NCBI RefSeq assembly: GCF_001424345.1
Contig: NZ_LMPF01000001.1
Coordinates: forward strand, 79,751-143,750
Length of the DNA: 64,000 nt
Direction of reading: 5' to 3'
From: Burkholderia sp. Leaf177
Lineage (GTDB): Bacteria > Pseudomonadota > Gammaproteobacteria > Burkholderiales > Burkholderiaceae
Shown here: positions 1 through 9,185 of the stretch, in pieces
Position numbering within the stretch: position 1 is the first letter of the stretch
How the letters are laid out: each line of letters begins with the position of its first letter
Translations under genes and position numbers: made by a program
Notes under the pieces: model-generated
What the model was told of the DNA's origin: nothing
The model's input: the letters and a program-made list of their open reading frames with translations, nothing else
Database searches by the model: none

Positions 1-345
1 TTAAGAATTAGCGGTTGGAAGGCGTTTTCTTTGCTTCGTTTCTTTTTCGCCGTTGGAAAAAGAAATGAAGTCCCGCCACGGACAGTGGCTAACAGTGCAA
101 AAGAGAACAGTGAAGACAGAACCCGCGAAGACCTAAGCAGCACCAACCCGGCATTAACCCCGACTGCCAGAAACAACCATCCGAGCGCCAGCGTCAAAAC
201 CTCATGAAATGAAGTCCCGCCACGGACAGTGGCTAACGGTGATAAACAAGTCAGCTAAGACAGAACCCGCGAAGCCCTAAAAAGCAGCAACCAAGTATCA
301 ACCCATCACCAACCGCCCGAAGACCCAAAAACCAGACCAACCAAC
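1..345 (+). repeat. Right half of a composite intergenic repeat (one A unit, two B units)
   Basis: This non-coding stretch matches the right arms of the repeat loci near 12.2 and 49.1 kb. An A unit starts at base 1 and carries a hairpin at 39-65 (10-bp arms, 7-nt loop). It is followed by two tandem copies of a B unit, with the shared core beginning GAAATGAAGTCCC at 62 and again at 206, a period of 144 bp. The second B copy decays after about base 340. The left half of the locus would lie before the window. No gene is supported here, although fragments of it can be read as open frames on either strand. Confidence 0.85.
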
Positions 346-595
346 GGAAGGCGCATCTCGAACACAACTCCCGCGCGCCAGCGCCAATCGCCGTCTCACC
401 AACTTCCCGACGGTTTCACCCCACCTAAATTCAAGACATCCCCCCAGACGCGTTTACAATGGCGTCAAATCGGCCACCACAACCACTACAACCCGCCGTT
501 CTCGCATCCGCGGGGAACGGCGCGTTGGTTTTATCGTTTGTATCCCGATCATTTTCTCCTAGCCCGACGTTGCAGCACTTTTCCGGTAGATGACG
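346..595. other. Intergenic leader region before purC
   Basis: The stretch between the repeat and purC has no supported gene. A long antisense frame crosses it and continues through purC and purE, but it is a shadow of GC-rich coding. The purC promoter is expected here; I see no convincing -35/-10 pair and no purine-type riboswitch fold. Confidence 0.5.
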
Positions 596-1498
596 ATGTC
601 CACCCAACATTCCCCGCTGTACGAATCCACGCTGAAATCGGTGCCGCTGCTCGGCCGCGGCAAAGTCCGCGACAATTACGCCGTCGGCACGGACAAACTC
701 CTGATCGTGACGACCGACCGTCTTTCGGCGTTCGACGTGATCATGGGCGAGCCAATCCCGAACAAGGGCCGCGTGCTGAATCAAATGGCCGATTTCTGGT
801 TCGAAAAGCTCAAGCACATCGTGCCGAATCACAATACGGGCATCGATCCGGCCACCGTGGTTTCCGCCGATGAAGCCGCCCAGGTCGCCGGCCGCGCCGT
901 CGTGGTGAAGCGCCTCGAGCCCATTCTGGTCGAAGCGGTGGTGCGCGGTTATCTGGCCGGCAGCGGCTGGAAGGACTATCAGGCAACAGGTTCGGTATGC
1001 GGCGTGGAATTGCCGCCAGGCCTGCAGAACGCGGAAAAACTGCCCGAGCCGATTTTCACGCCGGCAGCGAAGGCGGAAATGGGCCATCACGACGAAAACA
1101 TCACGTACAACGAGATGGAACGCCGGATCGGCACGGAATTGTCGGCGACCATCCGCGATATCTCCATCAAGCTGTACAAGGAAGCGGCCGAATACGCGGC
1201 GACGCGCGGCATCATCATCGCGGATACGAAGTTCGAATTCGGGCTCGACAACCGCGGCGAACTCTTCCTGATGGACGAAGTGCTGACGGCGGATTCGTCG
1301 CGCTTCTGGCCGGCGGATGGCTACAAGGTGGGCACGAACCCGCCATCGTTCGATAAACAATTCGTGCGCGACTGGCTCGAAACGCAATCGTGGGGCAAGA
1401 CGCCGCCGGCGCCGAAATTGCCTGACGATGTCATCGCCAAGACCGCCGAGAAGTACGAAGAGGCGTTGCAGCGTCTGACCGGCCAGTCGCTGGCATAA
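596..1498 (+). CDS. purC: Phosphoribosylaminoimidazole-succinocarboxamide synthase (PurC)
   Basis: SAICAR synthase joins aspartate to CAIR using ATP in cytosolic de novo purine synthesis. The roughly 300-residue protein is the usual length for the monofunctional bacterial enzyme. The N-terminal GRGKVRDNY motif, the [19 protein letters not shown] block around residue 40 and the [19 protein letters not shown] block near residue 155 are characteristic of the family. ATG codons occur at 590 and 596; I choose 596 because a weak GGTAG lies at better spacing and most homologues begin MST. purE follows after 57 bp and purK after that, which fits co-transcription of consecutive CAIR steps. Confidence 0.95.
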   Translation: MSTQHSPLYESTLKSVPLLGRGKVRDNYAVGTDKLLIVTTDRLSAFDVIMGEPIPNKGRVLNQMADFWFEKLKHIVPNHNTGIDPATVVSADEAAQVAGRAVVVKRLEPILVEAVVRGYLAGSGWKDYQATGSVCGVELPPGLQNAEKLPEPIFTPAAKAEMGHHDENITYNEMERRIGTELSATIRDISIKLYKEAAEYAATRGIIIADTKFEFGLDNRGELFLMDEVLTADSSRFWPADGYKVGTNPPSFDKQFVRDWLETQSWGKTPPAPKLPDDVIAKTAEKYEEALQRLTGQSLA

Positions 1499-1555
1499 CG
1501 CCGCGCCCAATCGAGCACAATCAAGCACAGACCCAAACCACAGGAATGCAGCACG

Positions 1556-2071
1556 ATGAGCGAAGTCCAGGCCCACACGCATGACGCACCGTTGATCGGC
1601 GTGTTGATGGGTTCCAGTTCCGACTGGGACGTGATGAAAAATGCCGTCGCGATCCTGCAGGACTTCGGCGTGCCGTACGAGGCGAAGGTCGTGTCCGCGC
1701 ATCGCATGCCCGACGAGATGTTCGCCTACGCCGAAAGCGCTCGCTCGCGCGGGCTCGCGGCGATCATCGCGGGGGCGGGCGGCGCGGCGCATTTGCCGGG
1801 CATGCTCGCCGCCAAGACCACGGTGCCGGTGCTGGGCGTGCCGGTATCGAGCAAATATCTGAAGGGCGTGGATTCGTTGCATTCGATCGTCCAGATGCCC
1901 AAGGGCGTGCCGGTCGCGACGTTTGCCATCGGCGAGGCGGGCGCGGCGAATGCGGCGTTGTTCGCGGTATCGATCCTTGCGGTGACGCAAAGCGCCTACG
2001 CCGAAAAACTCGCCGCTTTTCGCGCCCGGCAGAACGACGCAGCGCACGCAATGGTCCTCCCGCCGCTTTAA
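1556..2071 (+). CDS. purE: 5-(carboxyamino)imidazole ribonucleotide mutase (PurE)
   Basis: Class I PurE converts N5-CAIR, made by PurK, to CAIR, the substrate of PurC. The 171-residue length is typical. The [10 protein letters not shown] phosphate-binding loop lies near residue 18, the SAHRMPDEM motif with the catalytic His near residue 46, and the [11 protein letters not shown] segment near residue 70. An AGGAATG sequence lies upstream of the ATG. The gene sits between purC and purK in the same direction, so all three probably form one operon. Confidence 0.96.
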   Translation: MSEVQAHTHDAPLIGVLMGSSSDWDVMKNAVAILQDFGVPYEAKVVSAHRMPDEMFAYAESARSRGLAAIIAGAGGAAHLPGMLAAKTTVPVLGVPVSSKYLKGVDSLHSIVQMPKGVPVATFAIGEAGAANAALFAVSILAVTQSAYAEKLAAFRARQNDAAHAMVLPPL

Positions 2072-2118
2072 ATCCAGCAGCTCAAACGGCTTCACTTCCG
2101 GCTGACCGACCTCACACG

Positions 2119-3306
2119 ATGAACGCACACACCCAACCCAGTTCTCCTATTCAGCCGGGCGCATGGCTCGGCATGGTCGGCGGCGGCCAGCTCGGCCGCA
2201 TGTTCTGTTTCGCCGCGCAATCCATGGGCTATCGCGTGGCGGTGCTCGATCCGGACGAGACGAGCCCGGCCGGTTCCGTCGCTGATAAACACATCCGCGC
2301 CGCCTACGACGACGAAACGGCGCTGACGGAACTCGCGCGCTTGTGCGCGGCGGTATCGACGGAATTCGAGAACGTGCCGTCCGCGAGCCTCGATTTCCTG
2401 GCGAAGACCACGTTCGTCAGCCCGGCCGGCCGATGCGTGGCGATCGCGCAGGATCGCGTGGCGGAGAAGCGGTTTATCGCGAGCGCGGGCGTGCCCGTGG
2501 CGCCGCATGTGGTGATCGAGTCGCCGGAAGCGCTTGCCGCGTTAAGCGATGAGCAGATCGCCGCCGTGCTGCCGGGGATTCTGAAAACGGCGCGTCTCGG
2601 CTATGACGGCAAGGGCCAGACGAGCGTGCGCAACGTCGATGAAGTGCGGACCGCGTACGGATCGCTGGCCGGCGTGCCGTGCGTGCTCGAAAAACGCATG
2701 CCGTTGAAATTTGAAGTGTCGGTGCTGATCGCGCGTTCGGGCGATGGCAAATCGGCCGTGTTCCCACTCGCACAAAACCAGCACGTTGGCGGGATTCTCG
2801 CGAAAACCGTCGTGCCCGCGCCCGATGCAACTGACGCGCTCGTCGCCCAGGCGCAGGACGCGGCGCTCACGATTGCCGCCAAGCTGGATTACGTCGGCGT
2901 GTTGTGCGTGGAGTTTTTCATCCTCGACGATGGCACGCTGATCGCCAACGAGATGGCGCCGCGTCCGCACAATTCCGGCCATTACACGGTGGACGCCTGC
3001 GCCACCAGCCAGTTCGAGCAGCAAGTGCGCGCGATGACCGGCATGCCGCTCGGCGATACGCGCCAGCATTCGCCGGCCGCCATGCTCAACATTCTCGGCG
3101 ATGTCTGGTTCGATGGCGCAAAAGCGCATATCCCGCCATGGCACGAGGTGATTGCCATGCCGACCGCGCGTTTGCATCTGTACGGCAAGGAAGAAGCGCG
3201 CCCGGGCCGCAAGATGGGCCACGTGAATTTCACGGCGGTTACGCTCGAAGAAGTGCGCACGGCGGCGCGCGATTGCGCCCGTCTGCTGCACATCGCGCTG
3301 GACTGA
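2119..3306 (+). CDS. purK: 5-(carboxyamino)imidazole ribonucleotide synthase (PurK)
   Basis: PurK is an ATP-grasp enzyme that carboxylates AIR with bicarbonate and ATP to give N5-CAIR. The 395-residue protein has the N-terminal Rossmann-like [11 protein letters not shown] motif near residue 20, the ATP-grasp core including [17 protein letters not shown] in the middle, and the late [14 protein letters not shown] segment with metal and substrate ligands. It starts 47 bp after purE and ends 4 bp before the Sua5 gene, so Sua5 is probably co-transcribed. Confidence 0.96.
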   Translation: MNAHTQPSSPIQPGAWLGMVGGGQLGRMFCFAAQSMGYRVAVLDPDETSPAGSVADKHIRAAYDDETALTELARLCAAVSTEFENVPSASLDFLAKTTFVSPAGRCVAIAQDRVAEKRFIASAGVPVAPHVVIESPEALAALSDEQIAAVLPGILKTARLGYDGKGQTSVRNVDEVRTAYGSLAGVPCVLEKRMPLKFEVSVLIARSGDGKSAVFPLAQNQHVGGILAKTVVPAPDATDALVAQAQDAALTIAAKLDYVGVLCVEFFILDDGTLIANEMAPRPHNSGHYTVDACATSQFEQQVRAMTGMPLGDTRQHSPAAMLNILGDVWFDGAKAHIPPWHEVIAMPTARLHLYGKEEARPGRKMGHVNFTAVTLEEVRTAARDCARLLHIALD

Positions 3307-3310
3307 CGTT

Positions 3311-4333
3311 ATGACCTTCGAAGCACCCAGCGTCGCGCAAATCACGGAAGCCGCCGCGTTGCTCGACGCCGGCCATCTGGTCGCGTTTCCGACCGAAACG
3401 GTCTACGGACTCGGCGGCGACGCGGAGAACCCGGAAGCGATCGCGCGGATCTACGCGGCGAAGGGACGGCCATCGAATCATCCGGTGATCGTGCATCTCG
3501 CACCCGGTGGCGATCCTGATTACTGGGTCGAGACGCTTACGCCGGATGCGCAAAAACTCATTGATGCCTTCTGGCCCGGACCGCTCACGCTGATTCTGAA
3601 GCGCGCGTCGCACGTGCCCGCGGCCGTGAGCGGCGGACAGGATTCGGTCGCGATACGCTGCCCGTCGCATCCGGTCGCGCAAGCTTTGCTCACCGCATTC
3701 AGTACCTTACGCGACGGTCATGGCGGCGTGGCGGGGCCATCGGCGAACCGGTTCGGGCATGTCAGCCCGACCACCGCGCAGCATGTACGCGATGAATTTG
3801 GCACGAGCGTCCATGTGCTCGACGGCGGCGCGGCGAAGGTTGGCATCGAATCGACGATCCTGGATTTATCGCGGGGCTTTCCGGCATTGCTGCGGCCGGG
3901 GCACGTCAGTCCCGCTGAAATTGCGGACATTCTCGGCGTCATGCCGCGTCTGCCCGACGGCACCGATGCCACCGCGCCACGCGCATCAGGTACGCTGAAG
4001 GCGCATTACGCGCCGCGCACGCCGCTGCGTTTGCTGCCGTTCGATGCGCTCGAACCGTTGCTCGAAGCGCATCCATCGAACGCCGATAAAAAGCTGGCGC
4101 TGGTTGCGCGTGCATCGAGCGCGGGGAAATGGGCGGATGCGCCGAACGTGCGTTTCATCGCGGCGCCCGACGATCCGCAAGGCTACGCGCGCGAGTTGTA
4201 CGGCTTGCTGCGCAAGCTGGATCGTGAGGATGTGGAGCGGATTCTGATCGAGACGCTGCCGGTATCGGCGGAATGGAGCGCGGTGAATGACCGGCTGGGA
4301 AGGGCGGCGGCGGCGTTTGAAGAGCAGGAGTGA
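3311..4333 (+). CDS. L-threonylcarbamoyladenylate synthase, long Sua5 form
   Basis: The protein makes threonylcarbamoyl-AMP from threonine, bicarbonate and ATP for the t6A37 modification of ANN-decoding tRNAs. At 340 residues it is the two-domain Sua5 form. The YrdC fold covers about residues 10-200, with FPTETVYGLGGDA, AAKGRPSNHP and GPSANRFGHVSPT. A linker and C-terminal Sua5 domain follow, beginning around ASGTLKAHYAPRTP. The ATG lies 4 bp after the purK stop, so translation is probably coupled to purK. Confidence 0.93.
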   Translation: MTFEAPSVAQITEAAALLDAGHLVAFPTETVYGLGGDAENPEAIARIYAAKGRPSNHPVIVHLAPGGDPDYWVETLTPDAQKLIDAFWPGPLTLILKRASHVPAAVSGGQDSVAIRCPSHPVAQALLTAFSTLRDGHGGVAGPSANRFGHVSPTTAQHVRDEFGTSVHVLDGGAAKVGIESTILDLSRGFPALLRPGHVSPAEIADILGVMPRLPDGTDATAPRASGTLKAHYAPRTPLRLLPFDALEPLLEAHPSNADKKLALVARASSAGKWADAPNVRFIAAPDDPQGYARELYGLLRKLDREDVERILIETLPVSAEWSAVNDRLGRAAAAFEEQE

Positions 4334-4525
4334 GCTGGACGCAAGCAGGTCTCTGAGATGACTGAGACATAAAAAAGTATCTAGACCATAGTCAGTCAAT
4401 TTTTGCTCCAAATTCAAACAATTATCGGTTTTTTTCAACTGAAATTACAGAAGTAAATGATAAAAATCAGAGACTTAGCGGACCATAAGAGTTAAGATAC
4501 AAAAAAGTATCTTAACTGGATCCAC
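4334..4525. other. AT-rich leader of the ATPase gene
   Basis: This 192-bp spacer is far richer in A and T than the genes to its left. The 12-mer AAAAAAGTATCT occurs at 4371-4382 and again at 4501-4512. The second copy is half of a perfect palindrome next to the ATPase start. The first sits in a poorer version with arms AGACAT and GTATCT. This looks like the edge of an acquired segment with its own control sites. Confidence 0.6.
4491..4516. promoter_or_regulatory. Perfect 10-bp inverted repeat before the ATPase gene
   Basis: The arms GTTAAGATAC (4491-4500) and GTATCTTAAC (4507-4516) are exact reverse complements around a 6-A spacer and end 9 bp before the ATG at 4526. There is no trailing T-run and the site precedes the gene it would affect, so an operator or a 5' UTR stem that gates translation is more likely than a terminator. 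A degenerate second site lies at about 4365-4382. Confidence 0.6.
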
Positions 4526-6022
4526 ATGGCTACATGGTCTTTCTACGGTCGTATGGGCACACTGGAAACCCTCGACAAGCTCGTTCACGGACCAGCTTGG
4601 TTCTTCTGCCGAATTCAAGGCAGACGGCGCATTGGGAAAACATCGCTTTTGCGCGAGCTGTCCAAATCGGATGAAACGCTGCTTGCGCGCATGGTCTACA
4701 TGCAGATTCCCGATTCGGACGAGCGCGACGTCGCTGCCAGCTTCCGTCGCACGCTTAGTGACTGCGAGTCCGCTTTTGCAAACGATCTAGCGGATTCGGT
4801 AGTCGATTTCAGCACAATGGCATCCGCAATCGGCAGTCTGTGCAGGGAAGGACTTGTCGTGGTGCTGGACGAATTTCAGTACTTCACAGCAACCAAACTT
4901 CGGCCTTTCAACTCCTTCTTGCAGGAACAAGTGGACCGTCTTCGCGAAACGGACCGCGGCGGCTTGTTTGTTCTTGGTTCGCTTCAATCCGAAATGAGCG
5001 CGCTGCTCGATGACAAAGGCGCACCGCTTTTCGGACGCTTGACTGCCACAATCGAGCTGTTGCATTGGGACTTTGAAGACTTGACGTCGGTTTATCGCGC
5101 GCATGACATCAATGATCCGTATCAGTGGCTGACGTTATGGAGTTTTTTTGAGGGCGTACCGAAGTTCTATCGAGATGCATTCGACCAAGGGCTTTTTTCG
5201 GTATCACGCAAAGATTTTGCTCAAGTGCTCATGGAGCGAATGTTCTTGAAAGAAGGTAGTCCGCTGGCTGAGGAAGCGGATACTTCTTTCCTGCGTGAGG
5301 TGAAGGGAAAGATGTTGTCAATCTTGAATTTTCTCGCCGAAAACCCCGGCTGTAGCAATGGCGACGTAGTCGCAGCCGTGAACCGGGAAGATGACACGAC
5401 TCCGTTGGGCACTCATATCAAACGACTTGTCGAGAACTACCAGATGGTCGATAAGCGACAGCCCGTGTTTTCCGAAAGTAGCAGCCGCAACGCCCGGTAC
5501 TATGTAACCGACAACTTCCTGCAAGCTTGGCTGTCCGTGGTCAAGCCAGCGCGCGATACCTCTCGTATGCGCCCACTTTCCAAAGCGATCGAGCGAGCAA
5601 TGCCGCGCTGTTTTGTGCACGAAGGGTTCGCCTTCGAAAAGCTGATCCGACAGTTACATGTCGAATGTTCGAGGAAAGACGTTGGCGACTTCTCTCTGAC
5701 GTCTATCGAACTCGGTTTCTGGAATCGTGCTCGCAATGTGGACAACGATATTGAAATCGATATCGTTGCGATCGATGCGGACAACCGGCGCGTCCGTTTC
5801 GGCTCGTGCAAGCGCAACGCAACCGCGCACGACGGAGCAGCGCTCACGAAATTCGATACCCACGTCGAACGATTCCTCTCTACGAAAGAAGGTCGGAGAG
5901 TCAACGAATGGGCAATCGAGAAGACGCTGTTCGCACCCGAATTCACAGAGTCAGAGAATCAAATTCTTTCCGCGAAAGGCTACCTGTGTCGAGACCTGAC
6001 GTGGTACGCGGCGCTGTTCTGA
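4526..6022 (+). CDS. ATP-binding protein, COG1672-type ATPase with a DUF234-like C-terminus
   Basis: The 498-residue protein opens with an ATPase_2-like P-loop, GRRRIGKTSLL at about residues 31-41, and has a Walker-B-like VVVLDEFQYF near residue 113. A winged-helix-like segment follows around residues 250-300. The C-terminal EIDIVAID...GSCKRN stretch near residues 410-430 resembles the acidic and lysine motifs of DUF234/PD-(D/E)XK-like domains, although the usual Glu before Lys is replaced (SCK). Function is unknown; related ATPases are widespread, often patchy in distribution, and sometimes proposed to act in defence or as mobile genes. Base composition is clearly less GC-rich than the neighbours. 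The gene stands alone between the pur/sua5 block and a bidirectional terminator. Confidence 0.8.
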   Translation: MATWSFYGRMGTLETLDKLVHGPAWFFCRIQGRRRIGKTSLLRELSKSDETLLARMVYMQIPDSDERDVAASFRRTLSDCESAFANDLADSVVDFSTMASAIGSLCREGLVVVLDEFQYFTATKLRPFNSFLQEQVDRLRETDRGGLFVLGSLQSEMSALLDDKGAPLFGRLTATIELLHWDFEDLTSVYRAHDINDPYQWLTLWSFFEGVPKFYRDAFDQGLFSVSRKDFAQVLMERMFLKEGSPLAEEADTSFLREVKGKMLSILNFLAENPGCSNGDVVAAVNREDDTTPLGTHIKRLVENYQMVDKRQPVFSESSSRNARYYVTDNFLQAWLSVVKPARDTSRMRPLSKAIERAMPRCFVHEGFAFEKLIRQLHVECSRKDVGDFSLTSIELGFWNRARNVDNDIEIDIVAIDADNRRVRFGSCKRNATAHDGAALTKFDTHVERFLSTKEGRRVNEWAIEKTLFAPEFTESENQILSAKGYLCRDLTWYAALF

Positions 6023-6046
6023 TTCATGCACGTCCCCAGCCAAATC

Positions 6047-6077
6047 AAAACGCCCGGTCTCGAAAGAACCGGGCGTT
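6047..6077. terminator. Bidirectional terminator between convergent genes
   Basis: AAAACGCCCGGTTC-like and GAACCGGGCGTTT arms form a GC-rich stem-loop flanked by A-run and T-run, between the end of the ATPase gene and the end of the convergent GDSL gene. It can serve both directions. Confidence 0.8.
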
Positions 6078-6104
6078 TCGCATTTCCACCGCTTCAAACG
6101 AAGT

Positions 6105-7301
6105 TTATTTCCCTAATCCCGCTTTCGCGATCTGCTGTTCAACGAACGTCGAAAACAGCGCGTGCAGATGCGTAGTCGGATGCACCGTATCCGCGTACAT
6201 GTAGGTCTGGTCGGCGTTGGCCACCGTGTACGTCTGCGGCGAGCAGAACAGCGAGGTGCCGAACGCCGTCGGGTTCGGCTGGCCCGCCTTGGTCGCGGCG
6301 GCGATCATCGCGGAGAGATTACAAGCCGTGCCCGTATTCGATACCGAAAATCCGTTCGACTGATAGTTGGCCTGAACGCCGTCGATCCACGCGTAGGCAT
6401 CGACGTAAATCACCTTCGACAACAGCCCGGCCTTCTGCAGCGCGCCTTGCAGCGTGCCGTTGAAAAGCTGCGTGACTTGCGACAACGTCGCGCCTTTATC
6501 CGCGCTGGCGAGCCCTTGCGGCGATCCGCCAATGTCCGGAACGTTCGATACCAGCACGTGCGTCGCGCCCGCCTGAACCACGCGGCCGACAACCGTTGCC
6601 AGGTCGATAGCCGCCTGGCTGATCGCCGTCGTGGCGGCGGTCGTGGCTGCGGCGCCCGCCGTTGCGGCCTGCGCCGGCGTGATCGTTCCCGCCGCGACCT
6701 GCGCCTGAATTCCGGCAGCCGTGGCCTGAGCGACGGTCAGGTTATAGAAGATGTCGTTGGCGCCGCCGTTCACCAGCACGAGCTGATTGGCGTTGAACGT
6801 CCCATGCGACGCGATGTACTGCGAAACCTGATCGTTGACGGGAATCGTCGTGGCTTGCGAGAAGTCTGCGTTCGCCGTTCCCGGCGTCGCGTGGCCGACG
6901 CCCGGCTGCAATGTCACGCGCGAACCGCCTTGCGCGTAGCCGAATCCGCTTGCCGCCTGGAGCGGCACGCCGAAGCCGCCGGTGTTCGCGGCCGCGAGCG
7001 TATCCCCGTAATACTGCGCGACGTTTTGCGTCCAGACCTGGCCCGGATTTGTGGTGAAGCGTCCGCCGCCGAAGTTGGCCGTGGCAACGGGCGCATAGGT
7101 GCCGACATCGGACAGGCTGTCGCCGAACGACACGACCTGTAGCTTCACGCCGCCCGCGGGCGTGTTGTCATTGTTGTCATCGCCGCCGCCGCACGCGGCC
7201 AAAGTGGCGATCGCCGCGCACGCCATCGCGGTCTGGACGGCGCGCAGCCAGTAAGCCTGGCGCGCGGCGGGAATGGTCTTGGCGGGTTTCATCGGCGTCA
7301 T
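6105..7301 (-). CDS. SGNH/GDSL-family hydrolase, predicted lipoprotein
   Basis: This is a 398-residue exported esterase or lipase. A basic N-terminus and hydrophobic stretch end in a lipobox-like LAAC at about residues 33-36, followed by a Gly/Asp/Asn-rich linker (GGGDDNNDN). The GDSL block I is VVSFGDSLSDVGTY near residue 58 with the nucleophilic Ser. Block III NGGANDIF carries the Asn, and the C-terminal DTVHPTTHLH block V supplies the Asp and His. The middle section is very rich in Ala, Gly and Thr. The substrate cannot be read from the sequence. It is probably anchored to a membrane and faces the periplasm or the surface. Confidence 0.88.
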   Translation of the reverse strand: MTPMKPAKTIPAARQAYWLRAVQTAMACAAIATLAACGGGDDNNDNTPAGGVKLQVVSFGDSLSDVGTYAPVATANFGGGRFTTNPGQVWTQNVAQYYGDTLAAANTGGFGVPLQAASGFGYAQGGSRVTLQPGVGHATPGTANADFSQATTIPVNDQVSQYIASHGTFNANQLVLVNGGANDIFYNLTVAQATAAGIQAQVAAGTITPAQAATAGAAATTAATTAISQAAIDLATVVGRVVQAGATHVLVSNVPDIGGSPQGLASADKGATLSQVTQLFNGTLQGALQKAGLLSKVIYVDAYAWIDGVQANYQSNGFSVSNTGTACNLSAMIAAATKAGQPNPTAFGTSLFCSPQTYTVANADQTYMYADTVHPTTHLHALFSTFVEQQIAKAGLGK

Positions 7302-7467
7302 CTCCTCGTTCCTCGTTTAGCTGGTCTTGTGGTCTGCATGCCGCTTCGAGATGGCTGCCGGCTTGCGTGGCGATAGCTTACCGAATCTTTTGAGATAAAT
7401 TGAGATGTTTCCTACGAGGGTTTCCCTGTGCTTGTGCGCGTCGCCGGAGTGAGTTTTACGTTTGTCC

Positions 7468-9096
7468 TTAATCCATCGATCCCGTGCGGCGTGCGCCTTC
7501 ATAGACCCATTCGAGCAGCGCGTCATGCGCGGCGCGCGCAGCTTCCGCGCGAGGGTCGTTGATAAAGCTCACCACCACGTAGCTCTCGCCGTTCGCCGCG
7601 CCCACATATCCCGCGATGGCGCGGACGTCCCGCAACGTGCCCGTCTTGATGTGCGCGTTTCCGAGCGCGCCCGCGTTCGTCAGGCGGTTGCGCATGGTGC
7701 CGTCCACGCCGGCTATCGGCAGCGATTCCGTAAAGACTTGCGCGACCGGACTCGAGTTGGCCGCCGTCAGCATGTCGGCAAGGGATTGCGCCGTGATGTG
7801 TTCTTCGCGCGACAAGCCCGAGCCATTGTCAAGATAAAGCCCTGACATGGGCAGCGCGCTTCGATGCAGGAACGCCGTAATTGCTGCCGCCGATTTCTGC
7901 GTCGTCGCCGGCGGTTTTCCGGTTGCGGCGCCAATGGTCAGGAACAAATTACGCGCCATCACGTTGTTGCTGAACTTGTTGATATCGCGAACGATATCCG
8001 ACAACACCGGGCTTCGATGCGTCCCCACAAGCCGAGCGCTCGAAGGCGTCGGACCTTCGCGCGTGACGCCGGCAAACGTGCCGCCAGCCTGTTTCCACAA
8101 CGCGAGGAAACCGCCTGCGAAGAACGTGGAGTGGTCGAGCGCGGCGACGTTGATCGTGCGCGAACCGCAGCGCAGCGGATAGTCGCCAATAAACGATGCC
8201 TGCACGAAACCGCCGGCGGTTTGCGCCACGCTCGGCGACGCCGCCGGCAGCGTTCCCGTGCACGCGCCGCGCGTCACGCGCAGTTCGTTATCGATTTGAA
8301 GCTGCGCGAGTTGCGGCAATACATCGATGGAAACGCCGCCTTCCGGATTCGGCGTCAACGTGAACGAAAGCGACTTGAACGCGTAGAGCAGCGGGTCGGG
8401 GCCGACGTTGTAGGGCGCGGTTTCATCGGAATCGAAGGCGGGGAGGTCGCGCGTGGAGGGATCGAAGTAACGCTTGTCCAGGACCAGCGCGCCGTCGATG
8501 CCCGAAATGCCGTTGCGGCGGATCTGGTCCACGAGGTCGATCAGTTCTTCCGGCACGAGCTTGGGATCGCCCGTGCCCTGAATATAGAGATTGCCGTTGA
8601 GGATGCCGTTTGCATCGACCTCGCCGTCGGCATAGGCCGTCGTTTTCCAGCGATAGTCCGGCCCGAGCAGCGACAAGCCCGAGTAGGTCGTGACCAGCTT
8701 CATGGTGGACGCGGGCATCATCGGCACGTTGGCGTTGATCGCGACGAGCGGCACGCCGGCGCTGCCGATGCGCTCGACCACCACGCTCATCGACGAAAGC
8801 GGCACGTGCGCGCGTGCGAGCGCGGCCATGACCGTGGGCGGCAGCGGACCGGCCGGCACCGCGACGCGCTGGAAGTTGTTTTTCCTGGCGGCTTTCTCGG
8901 CCTTGGTGGTTTTAACGGCCTTCGTGTTCTTGACCGTTTGCTTCTGCGATTCCGCTTTCGTGCCGCCGCCACTGCGAGCCTCGGCGGGCAAGCTCAGGCT
9001 CGCGCCAAGCGCCGATACAATCACGGCCAACGCCGTGACATTGCGCCAACGTTTGCCGAAAGGCGTTCTTATATTCTTCGATAGTGCTCTATACAT
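7468..9096 (-). CDS. dacB: D-alanyl-D-alanine carboxypeptidase/endopeptidase, PBP4 (DacB) family
   Basis: DacB-type enzymes trim peptidoglycan stem peptides and cut cross-links in the periplasm. The 542-residue protein has an N-terminal hydrophobic export signal and then a Lys-rich stretch. The three catalytic motifs of class C PBPs are visible: SxxK as ASTMK near residue 130, SxN as SNN near residue 375, and KTG in HIKTGTLRD near residue 485. The long insertion between the first two motifs is typical of PBP4. The Lys/Ala-rich linker after the signal makes the protein longer than E. coli DacB (477 residues). Confidence 0.94.
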   Translation of the reverse strand: MYRALSKNIRTPFGKRWRNVTALAVIVSALGASLSLPAEARSGGGTKAESQKQTVKNTKAVKTTKAEKAARKNNFQRVAVPAGPLPPTVMAALARAHVPLSSMSVVVERIGSAGVPLVAINANVPMMPASTMKLVTTYSGLSLLGPDYRWKTTAYADGEVDANGILNGNLYIQGTGDPKLVPEELIDLVDQIRRNGISGIDGALVLDKRYFDPSTRDLPAFDSDETAPYNVGPDPLLYAFKSLSFTLTPNPEGGVSIDVLPQLAQLQIDNELRVTRGACTGTLPAASPSVAQTAGGFVQASFIGDYPLRCGSRTINVAALDHSTFFAGGFLALWKQAGGTFAGVTREGPTPSSARLVGTHRSPVLSDIVRDINKFSNNVMARNLFLTIGAATGKPPATTQKSAAAITAFLHRSALPMSGLYLDNGSGLSREEHITAQSLADMLTAANSSPVAQVFTESLPIAGVDGTMRNRLTNAGALGNAHIKTGTLRDVRAIAGYVGAANGESYVVVSFINDPRAEAARAAHDALLEWVYEGARRTGSMD

Positions 9097-9185
9097 GTGT
9101 TCGGATCGTGTGTTGCCGCGGTTTGCAAGGTGCGGGTATTGTAGTGGCGCTCGCGTTTACGATTGTTAATTCCGCGGCTTTCGGT

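Noticed and set aside
431..2128. Long antisense reading frame over purC and purE
   Set aside because: It is opposite to two well-supported genes, has Arg/His-rich low-complexity translation and no domain.
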